This document shows positions 17,128 to 26,425 of a DNA stretch of 64,000 nt, piece by piece. The position numbers and the translations under genes are program-made. Positions within the stretch are counted from its first letter, which is position 1; the number at the start of each line of letters is the position of its first letter. Source of the stretch: Nitrosospira sp. Is2 (GTDB taxonomy: Bacteria > Pseudomonadota > Gammaproteobacteria > Burkholderiales > Nitrosomonadaceae); NCBI RefSeq assembly GCF_033095785.1, contig NZ_CP137134.1:3410001-3474000 (forward strand). Reading direction: 5' to 3'. The notes under the pieces are model-generated. The model ran no database searches. It was not told the origin of the DNA and was given only the letters and a program-made list of their open reading frames with translations.

Positions 17128-17271
17128 CTGCTCCTCCTGTTAGTCATAGAAGATATCTGGGGCCGCGTTATTTACTAAAGGGCAATTCGTATATGACGAG
17201 GCCCTGTAATAGAAAAAAGAAACTGCATGCGGCGAGGGATGTCATCCTAGTCCCCGAAAGCGTTTAGCTCT

Positions 17272-17285
17272 GTACGCCAGCGTAC
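17272..17285 (-). promoter_or_regulatory. Shared palindromic motif, copy 4 (Gly-rich gene)
   Basis: Minus-sense core GTACGCTGGCGTAC followed by AGAGCTAAACGC, 145 bases upstream of the Gly-rich secreted protein. Only the central pair breaks the palindrome. Confidence 0.65.
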
Positions 17286-17529
17286 GTTTGGGTTTTGTTT
17301 TTTTTTGGCGCTATGGCGGGGCGTGGATATGCGGAAAGAATAATGACGATTAATGACGGAAGAGTAGATCTTGTTGCTCAGGCTTCTTGAGACGATGGCG
17401 CGCATTTATGGATGTCAGCGCGCCGACTTCAGCAGAAAGCCGGCGCCAAGACCCAGGGGAATCAGGGGACTAGAACAGCGGTTGATTGCGCACGCAGGGC
17501 GGACACCACCGGCATTGAATCAGGCGGAA

Positions 17530-19359
17530 TCACAGGAATCCTCCGGACTGGTGGCGCCAGAGCATGGCATATTGGCCGTTAAGCTGCAGAAGCTCCTCAT
17601 GGGTGCCCTGTTCCACGATGCGTCCGTCGTTCAGCACCAGCAGCCGGTCAAGGCAGGCAATGGTCGAAAGGCGATGCGCGATAGCGATGACCGTCTTGCC
17701 CTCCATCAATCCGAGCAACTGATCCTGAATGGCAAGTTCCACTTCACTGTCCAGCGCCGAGGTAGCCTCGTCGAGCAACAGAATGGGGGCATTCTTCAGC
17801 ACAACGCGGGCAATTGCGATGCGCTGCCGTTGCCCTGCGCTGAGCTTCACCCCTCTCTCGCCCACGTGCGCGTCGTAGCCGATTCGTCCGTTCCAGTCCC
17901 GTTGGCTCACGATGAACTCGTGCGCCTGCGCGCGCCGCGCGGCCGCCTCAATCTGCGCCGGCGTCGCCCCTGTACTGCCATAAGCAATATTTTCCGCGAT
18001 GGAACGGTGCAGCAACGAGGTATCCTGAGCCACGACGCCGATCGCGCGACGCAAGCTGTCCTGAGTCAATTCCCGGATATCCAGGCCATCAATCCGGATA
18101 CTTCCAGCCTCGATCTCGTAAAAGCGCAGCAACAGATTGATCAGCGTCGATTTGCCGGCGCCGGAGCTTCCGACCAATCCAACGCGTTCGCCCGGGCGGA
18201 TGGTGCAGTTGAGGCTATCCAGTACTTTGCGGCCATCGCTGCGGCCATAAGTGAAGGTCAGCCTTTCGAACCTTATTTCGCCATGGACTGTACTCACGTC
18301 CAAATTACGCGCCGCGGGGCGATCGGGCATGGTGTTCACTACGGCGATGGTTTCCATGCCGTCCTGCACCACGCCGATGTTTTCGAAGGCTCGGTTCATC
18401 TCCCAACTGACCCATCCGGCTGTATTTGCTATCGTCCAGGCCAGCGGCACCGCCATCGCCACGATTCCAGCTTCAAGCACCCCCTGGGACCACAACAGCA
18501 GTCCGATGGCGGAAGTGCAGACCAATAAAAGGGCGTTCAGCACCGCCAATGTGGTGGTGAATTTGGTTATCAGACGCATGTGCGCCGCTATTGCACCCGT
18601 GTGATCCTCGATAGCTTCGCGCACATACGCGTCTTCATCGGTCGCGCGCGAGAACAGCTTGACGGTAAGGATATTGGTATAGCTGTCCACCACCCGACCC
18701 ATCAGTATCGAGCTTCGTTCACTGCTGTGCCTGGACAGGTCACGCATGCGGGGTACGAAGTAATGAAGGAAAAATATGTACGAAATGAACCATAGCGCGG
18801 TGGGAATCGCCAGCCGCCAATCGGCAGAGCCCATCAGGAATAATGCCGAGGCACCGTAGACCGCGATATACCAGACCGCATGGATGCTCGATACGACGCA
18901 TTCCCGGACCGCGTCGCTCGTGTGCATCACGCGGTTTGCGATGCGCCCCGCGAAGTCGTTCTGAAACAGCGTCCAGCTCTGCCTGATGACATGCCAGTGG
19001 CTCTGCCAGCGGATCAGGCTGGTCACGCCCGGCACTACCGCGTTATGGCGGATGAAGCTGTCTATCAGGACTGCCAGGGGCCTGCCGATCAGTACCAGCA
19101 GCGACATGCCGATCAGCATGGGAATAGCGTCGTTCAATGCCTCTGACCGCGCAGACGCCTCCATTATCTGCACGAAGTGGCCGATGAAGACTGGGACCAG
19201 GGTATCGATCAGTGCGACTGCCAAGCCGGTCGCAAACAAGGCGGCATAAAGGCCCTTGGTCTGGCTGACAAAGTGCCAGTAGAACGCCAGCAAGCCCGCA
19301 GGCGGCGGCTTGACAGGAACATCGGTGGGTCGTACGAGCTGTTCAAAGAATGCGAACAT
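17530..19359 (-). CDS. ABC exporter, fused permease and ATPase (MsbA-like)
   Basis: 609 residues. The N-terminal half has six membrane helices (about residues 20-330) of the type I exporter fold. The C-terminal ATPase has Walker A VGSSGAGKST, Q-loop VAQDTS, a signature reading LSAGQRQR where LSGGQ is usual, Walker B ILLLDEAT and the H-loop IAHRLS. Homodimeric transporters of this class export lipids, peptides or drugs; the substrate here is unknown. It lies 156 bases downstream of the GH1-RmlD fusion gene on the same strand, near a glycosyltransferase, so a glycoconjugate is conceivable. Confidence 0.85.
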   Translation of the reverse strand: MFAFFEQLVRPTDVPVKPPPAGLLAFYWHFVSQTKGLYAALFATGLAVALIDTLVPVFIGHFVQIMEASARSEALNDAIPMLIGMSLLVLIGRPLAVLIDSFIRHNAVVPGVTSLIRWQSHWHVIRQSWTLFQNDFAGRIANRVMHTSDAVRECVVSSIHAVWYIAVYGASALFLMGSADWRLAIPTALWFISYIFFLHYFVPRMRDLSRHSSERSSILMGRVVDSYTNILTVKLFSRATDEDAYVREAIEDHTGAIAAHMRLITKFTTTLAVLNALLLVCTSAIGLLLWSQGVLEAGIVAMAVPLAWTIANTAGWVSWEMNRAFENIGVVQDGMETIAVVNTMPDRPAARNLDVSTVHGEIRFERLTFTYGRSDGRKVLDSLNCTIRPGERVGLVGSSGAGKSTLINLLLRFYEIEAGSIRIDGLDIRELTQDSLRRAIGVVAQDTSLLHRSIAENIAYGSTGATPAQIEAAARRAQAHEFIVSQRDWNGRIGYDAHVGERGVKLSAGQRQRIAIARVVLKNAPILLLDEATSALDSEVELAIQDQLLGLMEGKTVIAIAHRLSTIACLDRLLVLNDGRIVEQGTHEELLQLNGQYAMLWRHQSGGFL

Positions 19360-19515
19360 AACGTTGCCTTTTTGATTGGGTTAAAGTCGAACTGGCGACC
19401 GCTTGCGCGTGTTTTGCGGTCGCTGATTGTGGCCCTGATATATAGTCGTCGCGTGTGGAAGAACTCCTGGTAGTCGCGCGATAGCCGTGCCTGCCGGCGA
19501 CGGCACCGGTGGTGC

Positions 19516-21768
19516 TTATTTACGCATGCCGGTGACTTTCTCCGTCGACTCCATCGCCATCTCTTGCCGTCTGGATGCCAAATAACGGTCCAGGGCATCC
19601 TCGAGCGTCGGCAGAATGATGCCCCGCTCGCTGGAGAGCGCGCTGTAGGCCGGACGAGCCGCTGCATAGCCAAGCTCATGGCTGGCGCGCGCAACCAGGC
19701 CGGCGTTGTCGATGCCCGCTTTTTCGGCAGCCATGGCGGCAAGCTCTGCCCAGGTGAGCGCATGCGCATTAGTCAAGTGCCAGATTCCCGCTGCCCGGTC
19801 GATAAGCAGATCCAGACTGGCATGCACCAGGTCCGGCACATAGGTGGGTGAAATGGTGATATCTGTCGAGACAGGAAACGGTTGGCCGTCCGCCAGCGCT
19901 TTCAAGGCGAGGGTAATGAAATTGTAGTTGTCCCATGGCCCGAAAAATGCGCTGGAGCGCACCACGAGTGCGTCGGGGCAGGTTTCCTGGACCCTGCGTT
20001 CCGCCTCGGCCTTGCTCCTTCCATAGTTATTCAATGGCTTGACTGTGTGGCTCTCCAGGTAAGGGGACCGCTGACCCCCGTCGAATACGAGATCGCTGGA
20101 GTACGTCAGCAGCTGGATGCCTCGCGTCTTGCAAACGCCCGCAAGAATCGCGGGCCCCAGAACATTCTCGCGGAAGCAACGTTCGAATTCATGCTCGGCA
20201 TTGTCCACCTGCACGTAGCCGCTGGCGTTGATGATTGCCCACGGCTGGTAGCGCGATACGGCCAAATCCACGGAGCCCTGGACTGCAATATCCAGTTCCT
20301 GGCGGCTCAACAGCTTGTAGGTGAGGTTCCGCTCCTCGCAGATTTTCGCAAACGCCCTCCCTAATGTTCCGCTTGCGCCTGTGATGAGAATCGGCTGCAC
20401 GCTCTCATCAGTTGCCTGATGGTGCTCGGGATACAGGGAAGCAACAGCGGTGCCCGTAGCCACCGGCGCGCAGGTGATGCGGCCCGGGCGGCGCCACCAT
20501 CCCTGCCCTTTCAACACCGGGTGAGATAACGGACGTCCTGCCGCGAGGTCGCGCATAAGGGCGGCGACAGCCGTGGGTCGGGGGTTGCCCGACCGCACAT
20601 CGAAAGGACCGGGCTCGTAATACCCTCTGCATTGCGTAACGAGACAGTTCCAGTCATAGGAACCCAGCAGCGCCCATACCGTGACCGCGCGCACGTCAAC
20701 GCCCTGCTGCCTTGCCTTCCTTGCCGCCTCCCAGATTTCAACCAGCCAGCGCATCTGATCCTCGCGGCGCGCGTCGATGTGCGCCTCGGTAACCGCGAGC
20801 GGCACCCGGTACCGGCCCCAGGCTTCTTCAAGCAGCGGCCCGACCCCTGGTGTCGGCGTCGCGAGCACGCGCGCGGGCTCGATATCGACAAAGCGATGGC
20901 CGCGATAATCAGTAACATGGTGACCGGGATAGCGTTCGAGGCGGTTATCCAGCCACCGCTCGCTGGTGACGTAATAGTTGATGCCGATAATATCGGGCAC
21001 GCACGGGTTGTCCTTGAACCAGAGCAGCCGCGACGCAGGGATGCCCGTGCTGGTCAGATACTCCCATAACGGATGCGCCACCCCTACTGCTCCGCACAGG
21101 AGATCCCACCCCAGCCAGCGCCGTGCATTATAGAATTCCGCCACGTCGGACAGTCGCGCGGTACTGTAGGTCTTGCCCAGGTCGTCGGTCTGCACCAGTT
21201 TTGCCTGGGGGGTCACCCGGCGAATCTCGCGCATGGATAACACCACTGCGCGGCACTGGTTCAACAACGCCTCGATAAAGACCGCATCGTCTCGACCATG
21301 GGGATACCACAATCCATACAGTCCGCTGAAGCGGGCCGTCGTGAGCGGTTCATTCACCGGCGTGTAATACTCCACCCAGGGATACCGCCGGGCCACTGCC
21401 GCGGCAAAGGCAGCCAGCTGTTCGGGGAAATTCGGATCGGTCAGGCTGGTGTACTTCGGGCCGCTGCCGTGGTGCACCAGGCCCACGATTGGCATAATGC
21501 CCCGGGCCTGCAATTCGGGCAAGCGCGCGTCGGACCATTGCCAGTTGATTTGATCGACTCCATCGGGCGCCATATGCTCCCATAGCACCGGGTAGCGGAT
21601 CGCGCGGATGCCAAGGCTGGCGAACCGCTCCAGATCGCACAGGCGCTCGAGGTGTCCGTTGCGCGCGAGCTGGCTGAAGTATTCGTCGGCCACCCGGTTC
21701 ACGGTGCATTCGAGTCCGCCCCATAGCGCCAGTTCTTCCCCGCGCGCGGGTTTTTTCGCTTGTTTCAT
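19516..21768 (-). CDS. Family 1 glycosidase fused to an RmlD-type NDP-sugar reductase
   Basis: 750 residues with two enzymes in one chain. Residues 1-420 are a GH1-like barrel: acid/base Glu in TPVNEP (E140) and a candidate nucleophile in AVTEAH (E328), where GH1 enzymes normally have TENG. Residues about 459-735 are an RmlD-like Rossmann domain with GASGTLGRAF (464-473), TYSSDLVFDG and the YGRSK dyad (Y582, K586). RmlD reduces dTDP-4-keto-rhamnose. Both parts together suggest making and remodelling of a surface sugar. A glycosyltransferase lies divergently 1.4 kb away. The start is supported by continuity; the RBS is weak. Confidence 0.85.
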   Translation of the reverse strand: MKQAKKPARGEELALWGGLECTVNRVADEYFSQLARNGHLERLCDLERFASLGIRAIRYPVLWEHMAPDGVDQINWQWSDARLPELQARGIMPIVGLVHHGSGPKYTSLTDPNFPEQLAAFAAAVARRYPWVEYYTPVNEPLTTARFSGLYGLWYPHGRDDAVFIEALLNQCRAVVLSMREIRRVTPQAKLVQTDDLGKTYSTARLSDVAEFYNARRWLGWDLLCGAVGVAHPLWEYLTSTGIPASRLLWFKDNPCVPDIIGINYYVTSERWLDNRLERYPGHHVTDYRGHRFVDIEPARVLATPTPGVGPLLEEAWGRYRVPLAVTEAHIDARREDQMRWLVEIWEAARKARQQGVDVRAVTVWALLGSYDWNCLVTQCRGYYEPGPFDVRSGNPRPTAVAALMRDLAAGRPLSHPVLKGQGWWRRPGRITCAPVATGTAVASLYPEHHQATDESVQPILITGASGTLGRAFAKICEERNLTYKLLSRQELDIAVQGSVDLAVSRYQPWAIINASGYVQVDNAEHEFERCFRENVLGPAILAGVCKTRGIQLLTYSSDLVFDGGQRSPYLESHTVKPLNNYGRSKAEAERRVQETCPDALVVRSSAFFGPWDNYNFITLALKALADGQPFPVSTDITISPTYVPDLVHASLDLLIDRAAGIWHLTNAHALTWAELAAMAAEKAGIDNAGLVARASHELGYAAARPAYSALSSERGIILPTLEDALDRYLASRRQEMAMESTEKVTGMRK

Positions 21769-21840
21769 ATCGAGTCCAGCATGGATGATTTTTGGATACC
21801 CGTTACGAAGTGAAACATGGGGTGAGCATGGAACGTTTGA

Positions 21841-21880
21841 AGGGCGCAGTGTGGCGCAGTGGGGCGCAGTGTGGCGCAGT
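21841..21880. repeat. 10-bp tandem repeat, four units
   Basis: Units AGGGCGCAGT, GTGGCGCAGT, GGGGCGCAGT and GTGGCGCAGT, each sharing GGCGCAGT. They lie 73 bases upstream of the GH1-RmlD gene start. Confidence 0.8.
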
Positions 21881-22207
21881 ATCCGGTATCGTTCGCATCG
21901 CTATAAGGTCCGTCTACAGGCCGGGCTACAACCGCTTGCAGTCCTTAATCAAAGGAAGGGGGTTTCGCGGATGGGATTTGCCGCCATGCTGGTGCCGCAG
22001 CCCAGGCGCGTGCCCCATCCGGCATTCAGTCCGCCGGCATTGACACCGGTCCTCGGATGAGGCGTTGACTTTCATAAGCTTGTTTCCCTGCACTGTCCCA
22101 TTGGGCCCGAAACTGGCCCAATCTGCAACCTGAGCGGAAGAGGCCATAAAAGAACCATCGAAAGCCGAAATTCAACCGCATCCTAAACGCCAAACCGGCA
22201 TCGCTCT

Positions 22208-22221
22208 GTTCGCCATCATAC
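22208..22221 (-). promoter_or_regulatory. Shared palindromic motif, copy 5 (target unclear)
   Basis: Minus-sense core GTATGATGGCGAAC followed by AGAGCGATGCCGG. It points toward the GH1-RmlD gene 440 bases away. The hemerythrin gene on the plus strand starts 279 bases away but lies on the opposite side from all other copies. Confidence 0.5.
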
Positions 22222-22499
22222 ATTCAGGCGTCGAAATCGAAATCAAGGCGCAGCCTTCCCTCCTCCCCCTTCTTAACGTGGAAAGGCGCAAAAAGTTGCG
22301 TTTTCGAGGCGCCTCGAGCGCGTGTTCAAGAACACACTCTCCGAATTGACGCGAGTGTGGTCTGGCGAACAGAAGGTTCAGCTGGCCCTGCGTATCCTTC
22401 GCTCATCGGATACATGCCTGTCATGAATTCGTTACGCATTCGCAATCGGCCACATTTACAGCCGACTGTATAACCAACCAAAATCAACGGAGAACTACC

Positions 22500-22994
22500 A
22501 TGCCTACAACGCAAGGCACCTCTACTGGAAAAACCGCTACACGCCGTACCAAAAATGATGCGATCAAATTGCTGACCGCGGACCACGCCAAGGTCAAAAA
22601 AATGTTCAAGGAATTCGAGAAGCTGAGCAAAAAGGACGAGGACGCAGGCAAGGAAGAGCTGGCGGCGCAAATTTGCAAGGAGCTGACCATCCATGCGCAA
22701 CTGGAAGAAGAAATCTTCTACCCCGCTGCTCGAGAGGCCATCGACGATGATGACCTGATGAACGAAGCCATGGTCGAGCATAACTCAGCCAAGGATCTGA
22801 TCGCGCAGATCCAATCCATGGGCGCGTCTGATCCCATGTTCGACGCGACCGTTAAGGTACTGGGCGAGTATGTTAATCATCACGTCGAAGAGGAACAGAA
22901 CGAGATATTCCCCAAGGTCGAAAAAGCCAAGGTAGATCTTGAAGAAATTGGAGCCGAAATGGCGCAGCGAAAAGAGGAGTTGATGGAGGAATAA
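22500..22994 (+). CDS. Hemerythrin-domain protein
   Basis: 164 residues. A basic, Thr-rich N-terminus (1-17) precedes an HHE bundle with ligands in LTADHAKVKKMF (about 25-36), IHAQLEEEIFYP (about 64-75), MVEHNSAKDL (about 90-99) and YVNHHVEEEQNEIFP (about 124-138). The charged Lys/Glu-rich chain suggests a soluble cytosolic protein. A GGAGA element precedes the ATG. It is unrelated in length and linker to the hemerythrin at 2828-3280. Confidence 0.88.
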   Translation: MPTTQGTSTGKTATRRTKNDAIKLLTADHAKVKKMFKEFEKLSKKDEDAGKEELAAQICKELTIHAQLEEEIFYPAAREAIDDDDLMNEAMVEHNSAKDLIAQIQSMGASDPMFDATVKVLGEYVNHHVEEEQNEIFPKVEKAKVDLEEIGAEMAQRKEELMEE

Positions 22995-23148
22995 CGCCTT
23001 TCAACACGAAGGCTCAATCCTCTTCAACCTGTTGCCGTTTACCGCCTGGAGCGGAGCCCGACCTGTCGTGCCGGCCCGCCCAGGCGTATTGTTATGATTT
23101 GCCGCATATGTCTCACAGAGAGGCTCATGCATATGCCCGGGAGATAGT

Positions 23149-24405
23149 ATGCAAAATATTATCGTCATGTCGCACCTGCGATGGAATTTTGTCCATCAGC
23201 GCCCTCAGCATCTGCTCTCGCGCCTCGCGGCGCATTACCGGATTCTTTTCTTCGAAGAACCCGTATTTCACCCCAAAAAGCATCTGGCGGCGATTTCCGA
23301 GCCCCATCCCAATGTGATTGTCTGGACACCGCACACACCTGTGGAAACTCATGGTTTCCACGACGACCAGTTGCCCTATTTGCAGCCATTGGCGCGCCAG
23401 TTGGGAATCGACTACCCGGACCATATGGTCTGGTTTTACACGCCGATGGCGTTACCGTTAATGGACGAGTTAAGCCCGGGCCTTGTGGTTTACGATTGCA
23501 TGGACGAGTTGGCCGCATTCAAAAACTCGCCCAAGCAACTGCTGCAGCGGGAAAATGCGTTGTTCAAGGAAGCGGATATCGTGTTCACGGGGGGGCCAAG
23601 CCTCTTCAGGGCAAAGCGCGAGCGGCATCATAACGTTCACTGCTTCCCCAGCAGCGTGGATGTTGCCCACTTTGCTCACGCACGGGACCGCTCCAAGAGC
23701 CATCCCGCACATGCGGCCATTCCCCGGCCTCGCCTGGGATACTACGGTGTAATCGATGAACGCCTCGATATGGCGCTGCTCGCCGCGCTTGCCGACGCGC
23801 ACCCCGATTGGCAGATAATCCTCGTCGGGCCCGTGGTTAAAATCGATGAGGCGGATCTTCCGCGACGGCCGAACATACATTATCTAGGTCAGCAACCCTA
23901 CGATGACCTGCCGAGGTTTCTCGCCGGCTGGGATGTATGCCTGCTCCCGTTTGCGCGCAACCAGTCCACCCGATTCATCAGTCCAACCAAGACCCTGGAA
24001 TATATGGCTGCGGAACTGCCCATCATCAGCACCGATATTGCGGACGTCATCGAACTTTATGGGGAAGCCGTCTCCATTGCCGCCGACGCGAACGAGTTTA
24101 TTGCGGCGTGCGAGAGCGCGCTTAACGCGACGCCCGGGCAACGAACCGGGAAAATCGAGTCAATGCGCAGGCTCCTAGCGACCAGTTCCTGGGAGGATAC
24201 CGCGGAGCAGATGCGTCACCTGTTCACGGAGGTGGAAACCGACAGGGCTGCCCGCAAAGCGAGTGCGCAGATCGAAACATCTAGTGAGGGCGCGGCGGCG
24301 GAAACCGCGGACGATGAAGCGCGATTGCCTCCCCCCAATGTCAAACGCATGATTTTAAAGGCGGCCCGCAAACCGGTAGACGGACAGGATAACCGCGGAA
24401 CGTGA
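23149..24405 (+). CDS. Group 1 (GT-B) glycosyltransferase
   Basis: 418 residues. The start NIIVMSHLRWNFVHQRPQHL is typical of a GT-B subfamily seen near UDP-galactopyranose mutase genes. The C-terminal donor-binding half has YYGVIDERLDMALL, IILVGPV, IHYLGQQPYDDLPRFL and SPTKTLEYMAAELPIIST (PTKxLEY with a downstream loop). The last 60 residues are polar and variable. The acceptor is unknown. It probably builds an envelope polysaccharide with the GH1-RmlD protein encoded nearby. No mutase gene is seen in the window. Confidence 0.82.
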   Translation: MQNIIVMSHLRWNFVHQRPQHLLSRLAAHYRILFFEEPVFHPKKHLAAISEPHPNVIVWTPHTPVETHGFHDDQLPYLQPLARQLGIDYPDHMVWFYTPMALPLMDELSPGLVVYDCMDELAAFKNSPKQLLQRENALFKEADIVFTGGPSLFRAKRERHHNVHCFPSSVDVAHFAHARDRSKSHPAHAAIPRPRLGYYGVIDERLDMALLAALADAHPDWQIILVGPVVKIDEADLPRRPNIHYLGQQPYDDLPRFLAGWDVCLLPFARNQSTRFISPTKTLEYMAAELPIISTDIADVIELYGEAVSIAADANEFIAACESALNATPGQRTGKIESMRRLLATSSWEDTAEQMRHLFTEVETDRAARKASAQIETSSEGAAAETADDEARLPPPNVKRMILKAARKPVDGQDNRGT

Positions 24406-24738
24406 TGTACTGCTCGTACTGCTCCCCTTGAGGGCAAGGAAGGCAACGCATGCTCGGCGGCACCTGGATCGGCAGCATGGCAGCATGTTAACGGCGATCC
24501 GCAGATATCTGGCTGGTATACGGCCCGACGAGGGCCCGGGCGAGGGAGGGGGACAACGCTCAATTGCGCGCAACCGGAATGGCCGAACGGCCGAACGGTT
24601 CCGGCCCCGGGGATGTCTGCTTTTGTCAGGATCCTGGCTAAGGATCACCGATTGGATCAGCCATTCGCCCGTCGCTTTTGGCGCATCTCATCCCGTAAAC
24701 CCTGCCCGCGCCCCCCGTAGGGCTTTTTACCTGCTTCC
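24406..24738. other. Intergenic region, nothing recognised
   Basis: GC-rich sequence between convergent genes, without a convincing gene or terminator. Confidence 0.4.
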
Positions 24739-25119
24739 TTAATATCCTCCGCCAGATCCCCCGGATTGCCCGGATGAGCCGGAGCCCTGACCCGTGGAAC
24801 CCGACTGCCCGGAAGAGCCGGAGCCTGGTTGCGTGGAGGAACCTGAGCCCTGCCCTGATGAGCCTTGGCCCGAGCGCATACCACCCTGCCCCTGCCCCTG
24901 TCTTTGTCCTTGGCCACCCTGCATCGACGAGGATCCGCCTTGACCGGATTGCCCCGCCTGCGAGCGGTCTACAGGCCCCCCATGCCCGGACATGTCACCA
25001 CCTTGCCCGGTTTGGTCTCCCGCGCCCGCCGCGTACGCTGCGGCGGTGAAGCCGAAAACGATAACACTTGCCAGTGTTGCAATTCGTGCCGTATTTTTGA
25101 GAAGAAAACTGTGCCTCAT
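24739..25119 (-). CDS. Gly/Gln/Ser-rich secreted low-complexity protein
   Basis: 126 residues. A signal peptide (hydrophobic core at residues 12-30, cleavage near AYA-A) precedes a chain of GQGQ, GSGSSGQ and GGSGG repeats with no recognised domain. It resembles the protein at 16642-17127 in design: signal peptide, then disordered Gly-rich chain. A GTTTACGT-centred variant of the shared palindrome lies 69 bases upstream. It is probably an exported envelope or matrix component. Confidence 0.65.
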   Translation of the reverse strand: MRHSFLLKNTARIATLASVIVFGFTAAAYAAGAGDQTGQGGDMSGHGGPVDRSQAGQSGQGGSSSMQGGQGQRQGQGQGGMRSGQGSSGQGSGSSTQPGSGSSGQSGSTGQGSGSSGQSGGSGGGY

Positions 25120-25187
25120 GATCTGTCTCCAGTAAATCCAGCGAAATTGCTGTACGTCTTATCCTACTCAGATCACGCTGCCGTTCC

Positions 25188-25201
25188 GTACGTTTACGCA
25201 C
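25188..25201 (-). promoter_or_regulatory. Shared palindromic motif, TTTA-centred variant
   Basis: Minus-sense core GTGCGTAAACGTAC followed by GGAACGGC. It keeps the outer arms of the motif with a changed centre and is nearly identical to the copy at 34934 (TTTGTGYGTAAACGTACGGA). Confidence 0.5.
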
Positions 25202-25377
25202 AAAGAAAAAGCGTAAAGCACCAAGCGACGGCACGAGGAATGGGCTGTCGAGGAAGGCTGCACGGCAATTTGGGATCACCAGAAACCCCCGCCCCGGCCG
25301 CGTGAACAATTTACAGCAACGCTTCTATTTATTCGCTTTGCGGTAGCCAACCCCGCGAGGCCGCGTCCAAAGGTTCC

Positions 25378-25827
25378 TCAACCGTTTTTCGGGCTCTGGC
25401 GGTTGGTCCTGGCATGCTGCGCGGATGAGCCTCCGCGTGAGGAAGGTGCCTGGCTGTCGGAACTGCCGCTCCGGTTTTCACGGGACGCCTCGCCGCCCTT
25501 ACGGCCCGCTTCGCGAGCTTCGGCCGAATTGAACTCATGCGCCGTGCCCCTTTCATGAGCCGCCTTGCCGCCCTTGCGGCCGGCTTCGCGAGCCTCTTCG
25601 GAATCGAACTCATGAGCGTTGCCTTTCTCATGAGCGGCTCTGCCAGCTTCCCGGGCTTCTTCAGAGGTGAACTCATGCGCGGTGCCCTTCTCATGAGCGG
25701 CTTTGCCTCCCTTGCTGGCTATCTCGCGCTGCTTTTCATCATCCATTGAAGCAAAGCCGCGCTTGCTTGTACCGCTGTTGCCGTTAGCGGCGCTTTTTCC
25801 TTGATCTTTATCTTTGTCTGAAGCCAT
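25378..25827 (-). CDS. KGG-repeat stress protein with three repeat units
   Basis: 149 residues from ATG at 25827, chosen because GAGGAG lies 7 bases upstream; a longer frame from 25842 lacks this. After RGFASMDDEKQREIASKGGK, a 20-25-residue unit of the type AAHEKGTAHEFTSEEAREAG is repeated three times, the second copy lacking KGG. This is the KGG (con-10-like) motif of general-stress proteins such as E. coli YciG. A polar Ser-rich tail follows. The protein is highly charged and probably disordered. Function is unknown beyond stress association. Confidence 0.85.
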   Translation of the reverse strand: MASDKDKDQGKSAANGNSGTSKRGFASMDDEKQREIASKGGKAAHEKGTAHEFTSEEAREAGRAAHEKGNAHEFDSEEAREAGRKGGKAAHERGTAHEFNSAEAREAGRKGGEASRENRSGSSDSQAPSSRGGSSAQHARTNRQSPKNG

Positions 25828-25978
25828 GATAAATCTCCTCATTCAATACTCATGAACTCCCTTTACTTTATATAGATCGAGCGATATGAGCGGTCTCATA
25901 TGAAATTTTCGGGAGCCTTATCTCAGCCATCTAAAGACGGAGAATAATTCATCGTAAAGGGTCAAACCGCTTTGCTCT

Positions 25979-25992
25979 GTTCGCCAGCACAC
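25979..25992 (-). promoter_or_regulatory. Shared palindromic motif, copy 6 (KGG gene 1)
   Basis: Minus-sense core GTGTGCTGGCGAAC followed by AGAGCAAAGCGG, 152 bases upstream of the start of the three-unit KGG gene. Confidence 0.65.
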
Positions 25993-26387
25993 ATGCCGAC
26001 AGGCCCTGTCCGGCATGAAGCGGGAATAGGTCGTCAGGCATAATGGCGGCGGCATGACATTGGGATTAAGCGCCCATATTGGCTGCTTCAGGGGGGCTGC
26101 TGCAGCAGGCAGACCCAGGGAACGAACAGGGCGGGGCGAATATTTATGCAGAACGCATGAAAAGGCATAGCTTTGCGCACTGCGGACATTTCCGCCGCCT
26201 GTCGCAGTCGCGTGAAAAAATATGACGAGAAGTAGTTAATGGGTGCAGGCTGCGGCGCGCCGTCCACTTTCAAAAACGCGCCGGAAGGGGTGAACCTGAG
26301 CAGAATCGTGCAGGATAGATAACGGCTACGCTGATATGGAAGCGCTGGGGTGAGGCGTGGGGTGAAGCGTTGCGGTGAAATCAAGCC

Positions 26388-26412
26388 AAAAAGGCGAGTT
26401 CTCTCGCCTTTT
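26388..26412 (-). terminator. Rho-independent terminator of the KGG gene
   Basis: A stem AAAAGGCGAG / CTCGCCTTTT with a 4-base loop, ending in T runs on both strands, begins 14 bases past the stop of the second KGG gene. Confidence 0.85.
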
Positions 26413-26425
26413 TTCCTGGGTCTTA

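Larger units (their letters stand above)
21769..22499. other. Long intergenic region with a tandem repeat and an unassigned motif copy
   Basis: About 730 bases between divergent genes. Short open frames occur on both strands, but none is convincing. It contains four 10-bp repeats at 21841-21880 and a shared motif copy at 22208-22221. A transcript from the motif pointing left would cross the repeat. Confidence 0.45.
25828..26425. other. Intergenic region between the two KGG genes
   Basis: Holds a motif copy at 25979-25992 and the terminator of the second KGG gene at 26388-26412. The 98-codon leftward frame between has no recognisable features. Confidence 0.5.
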
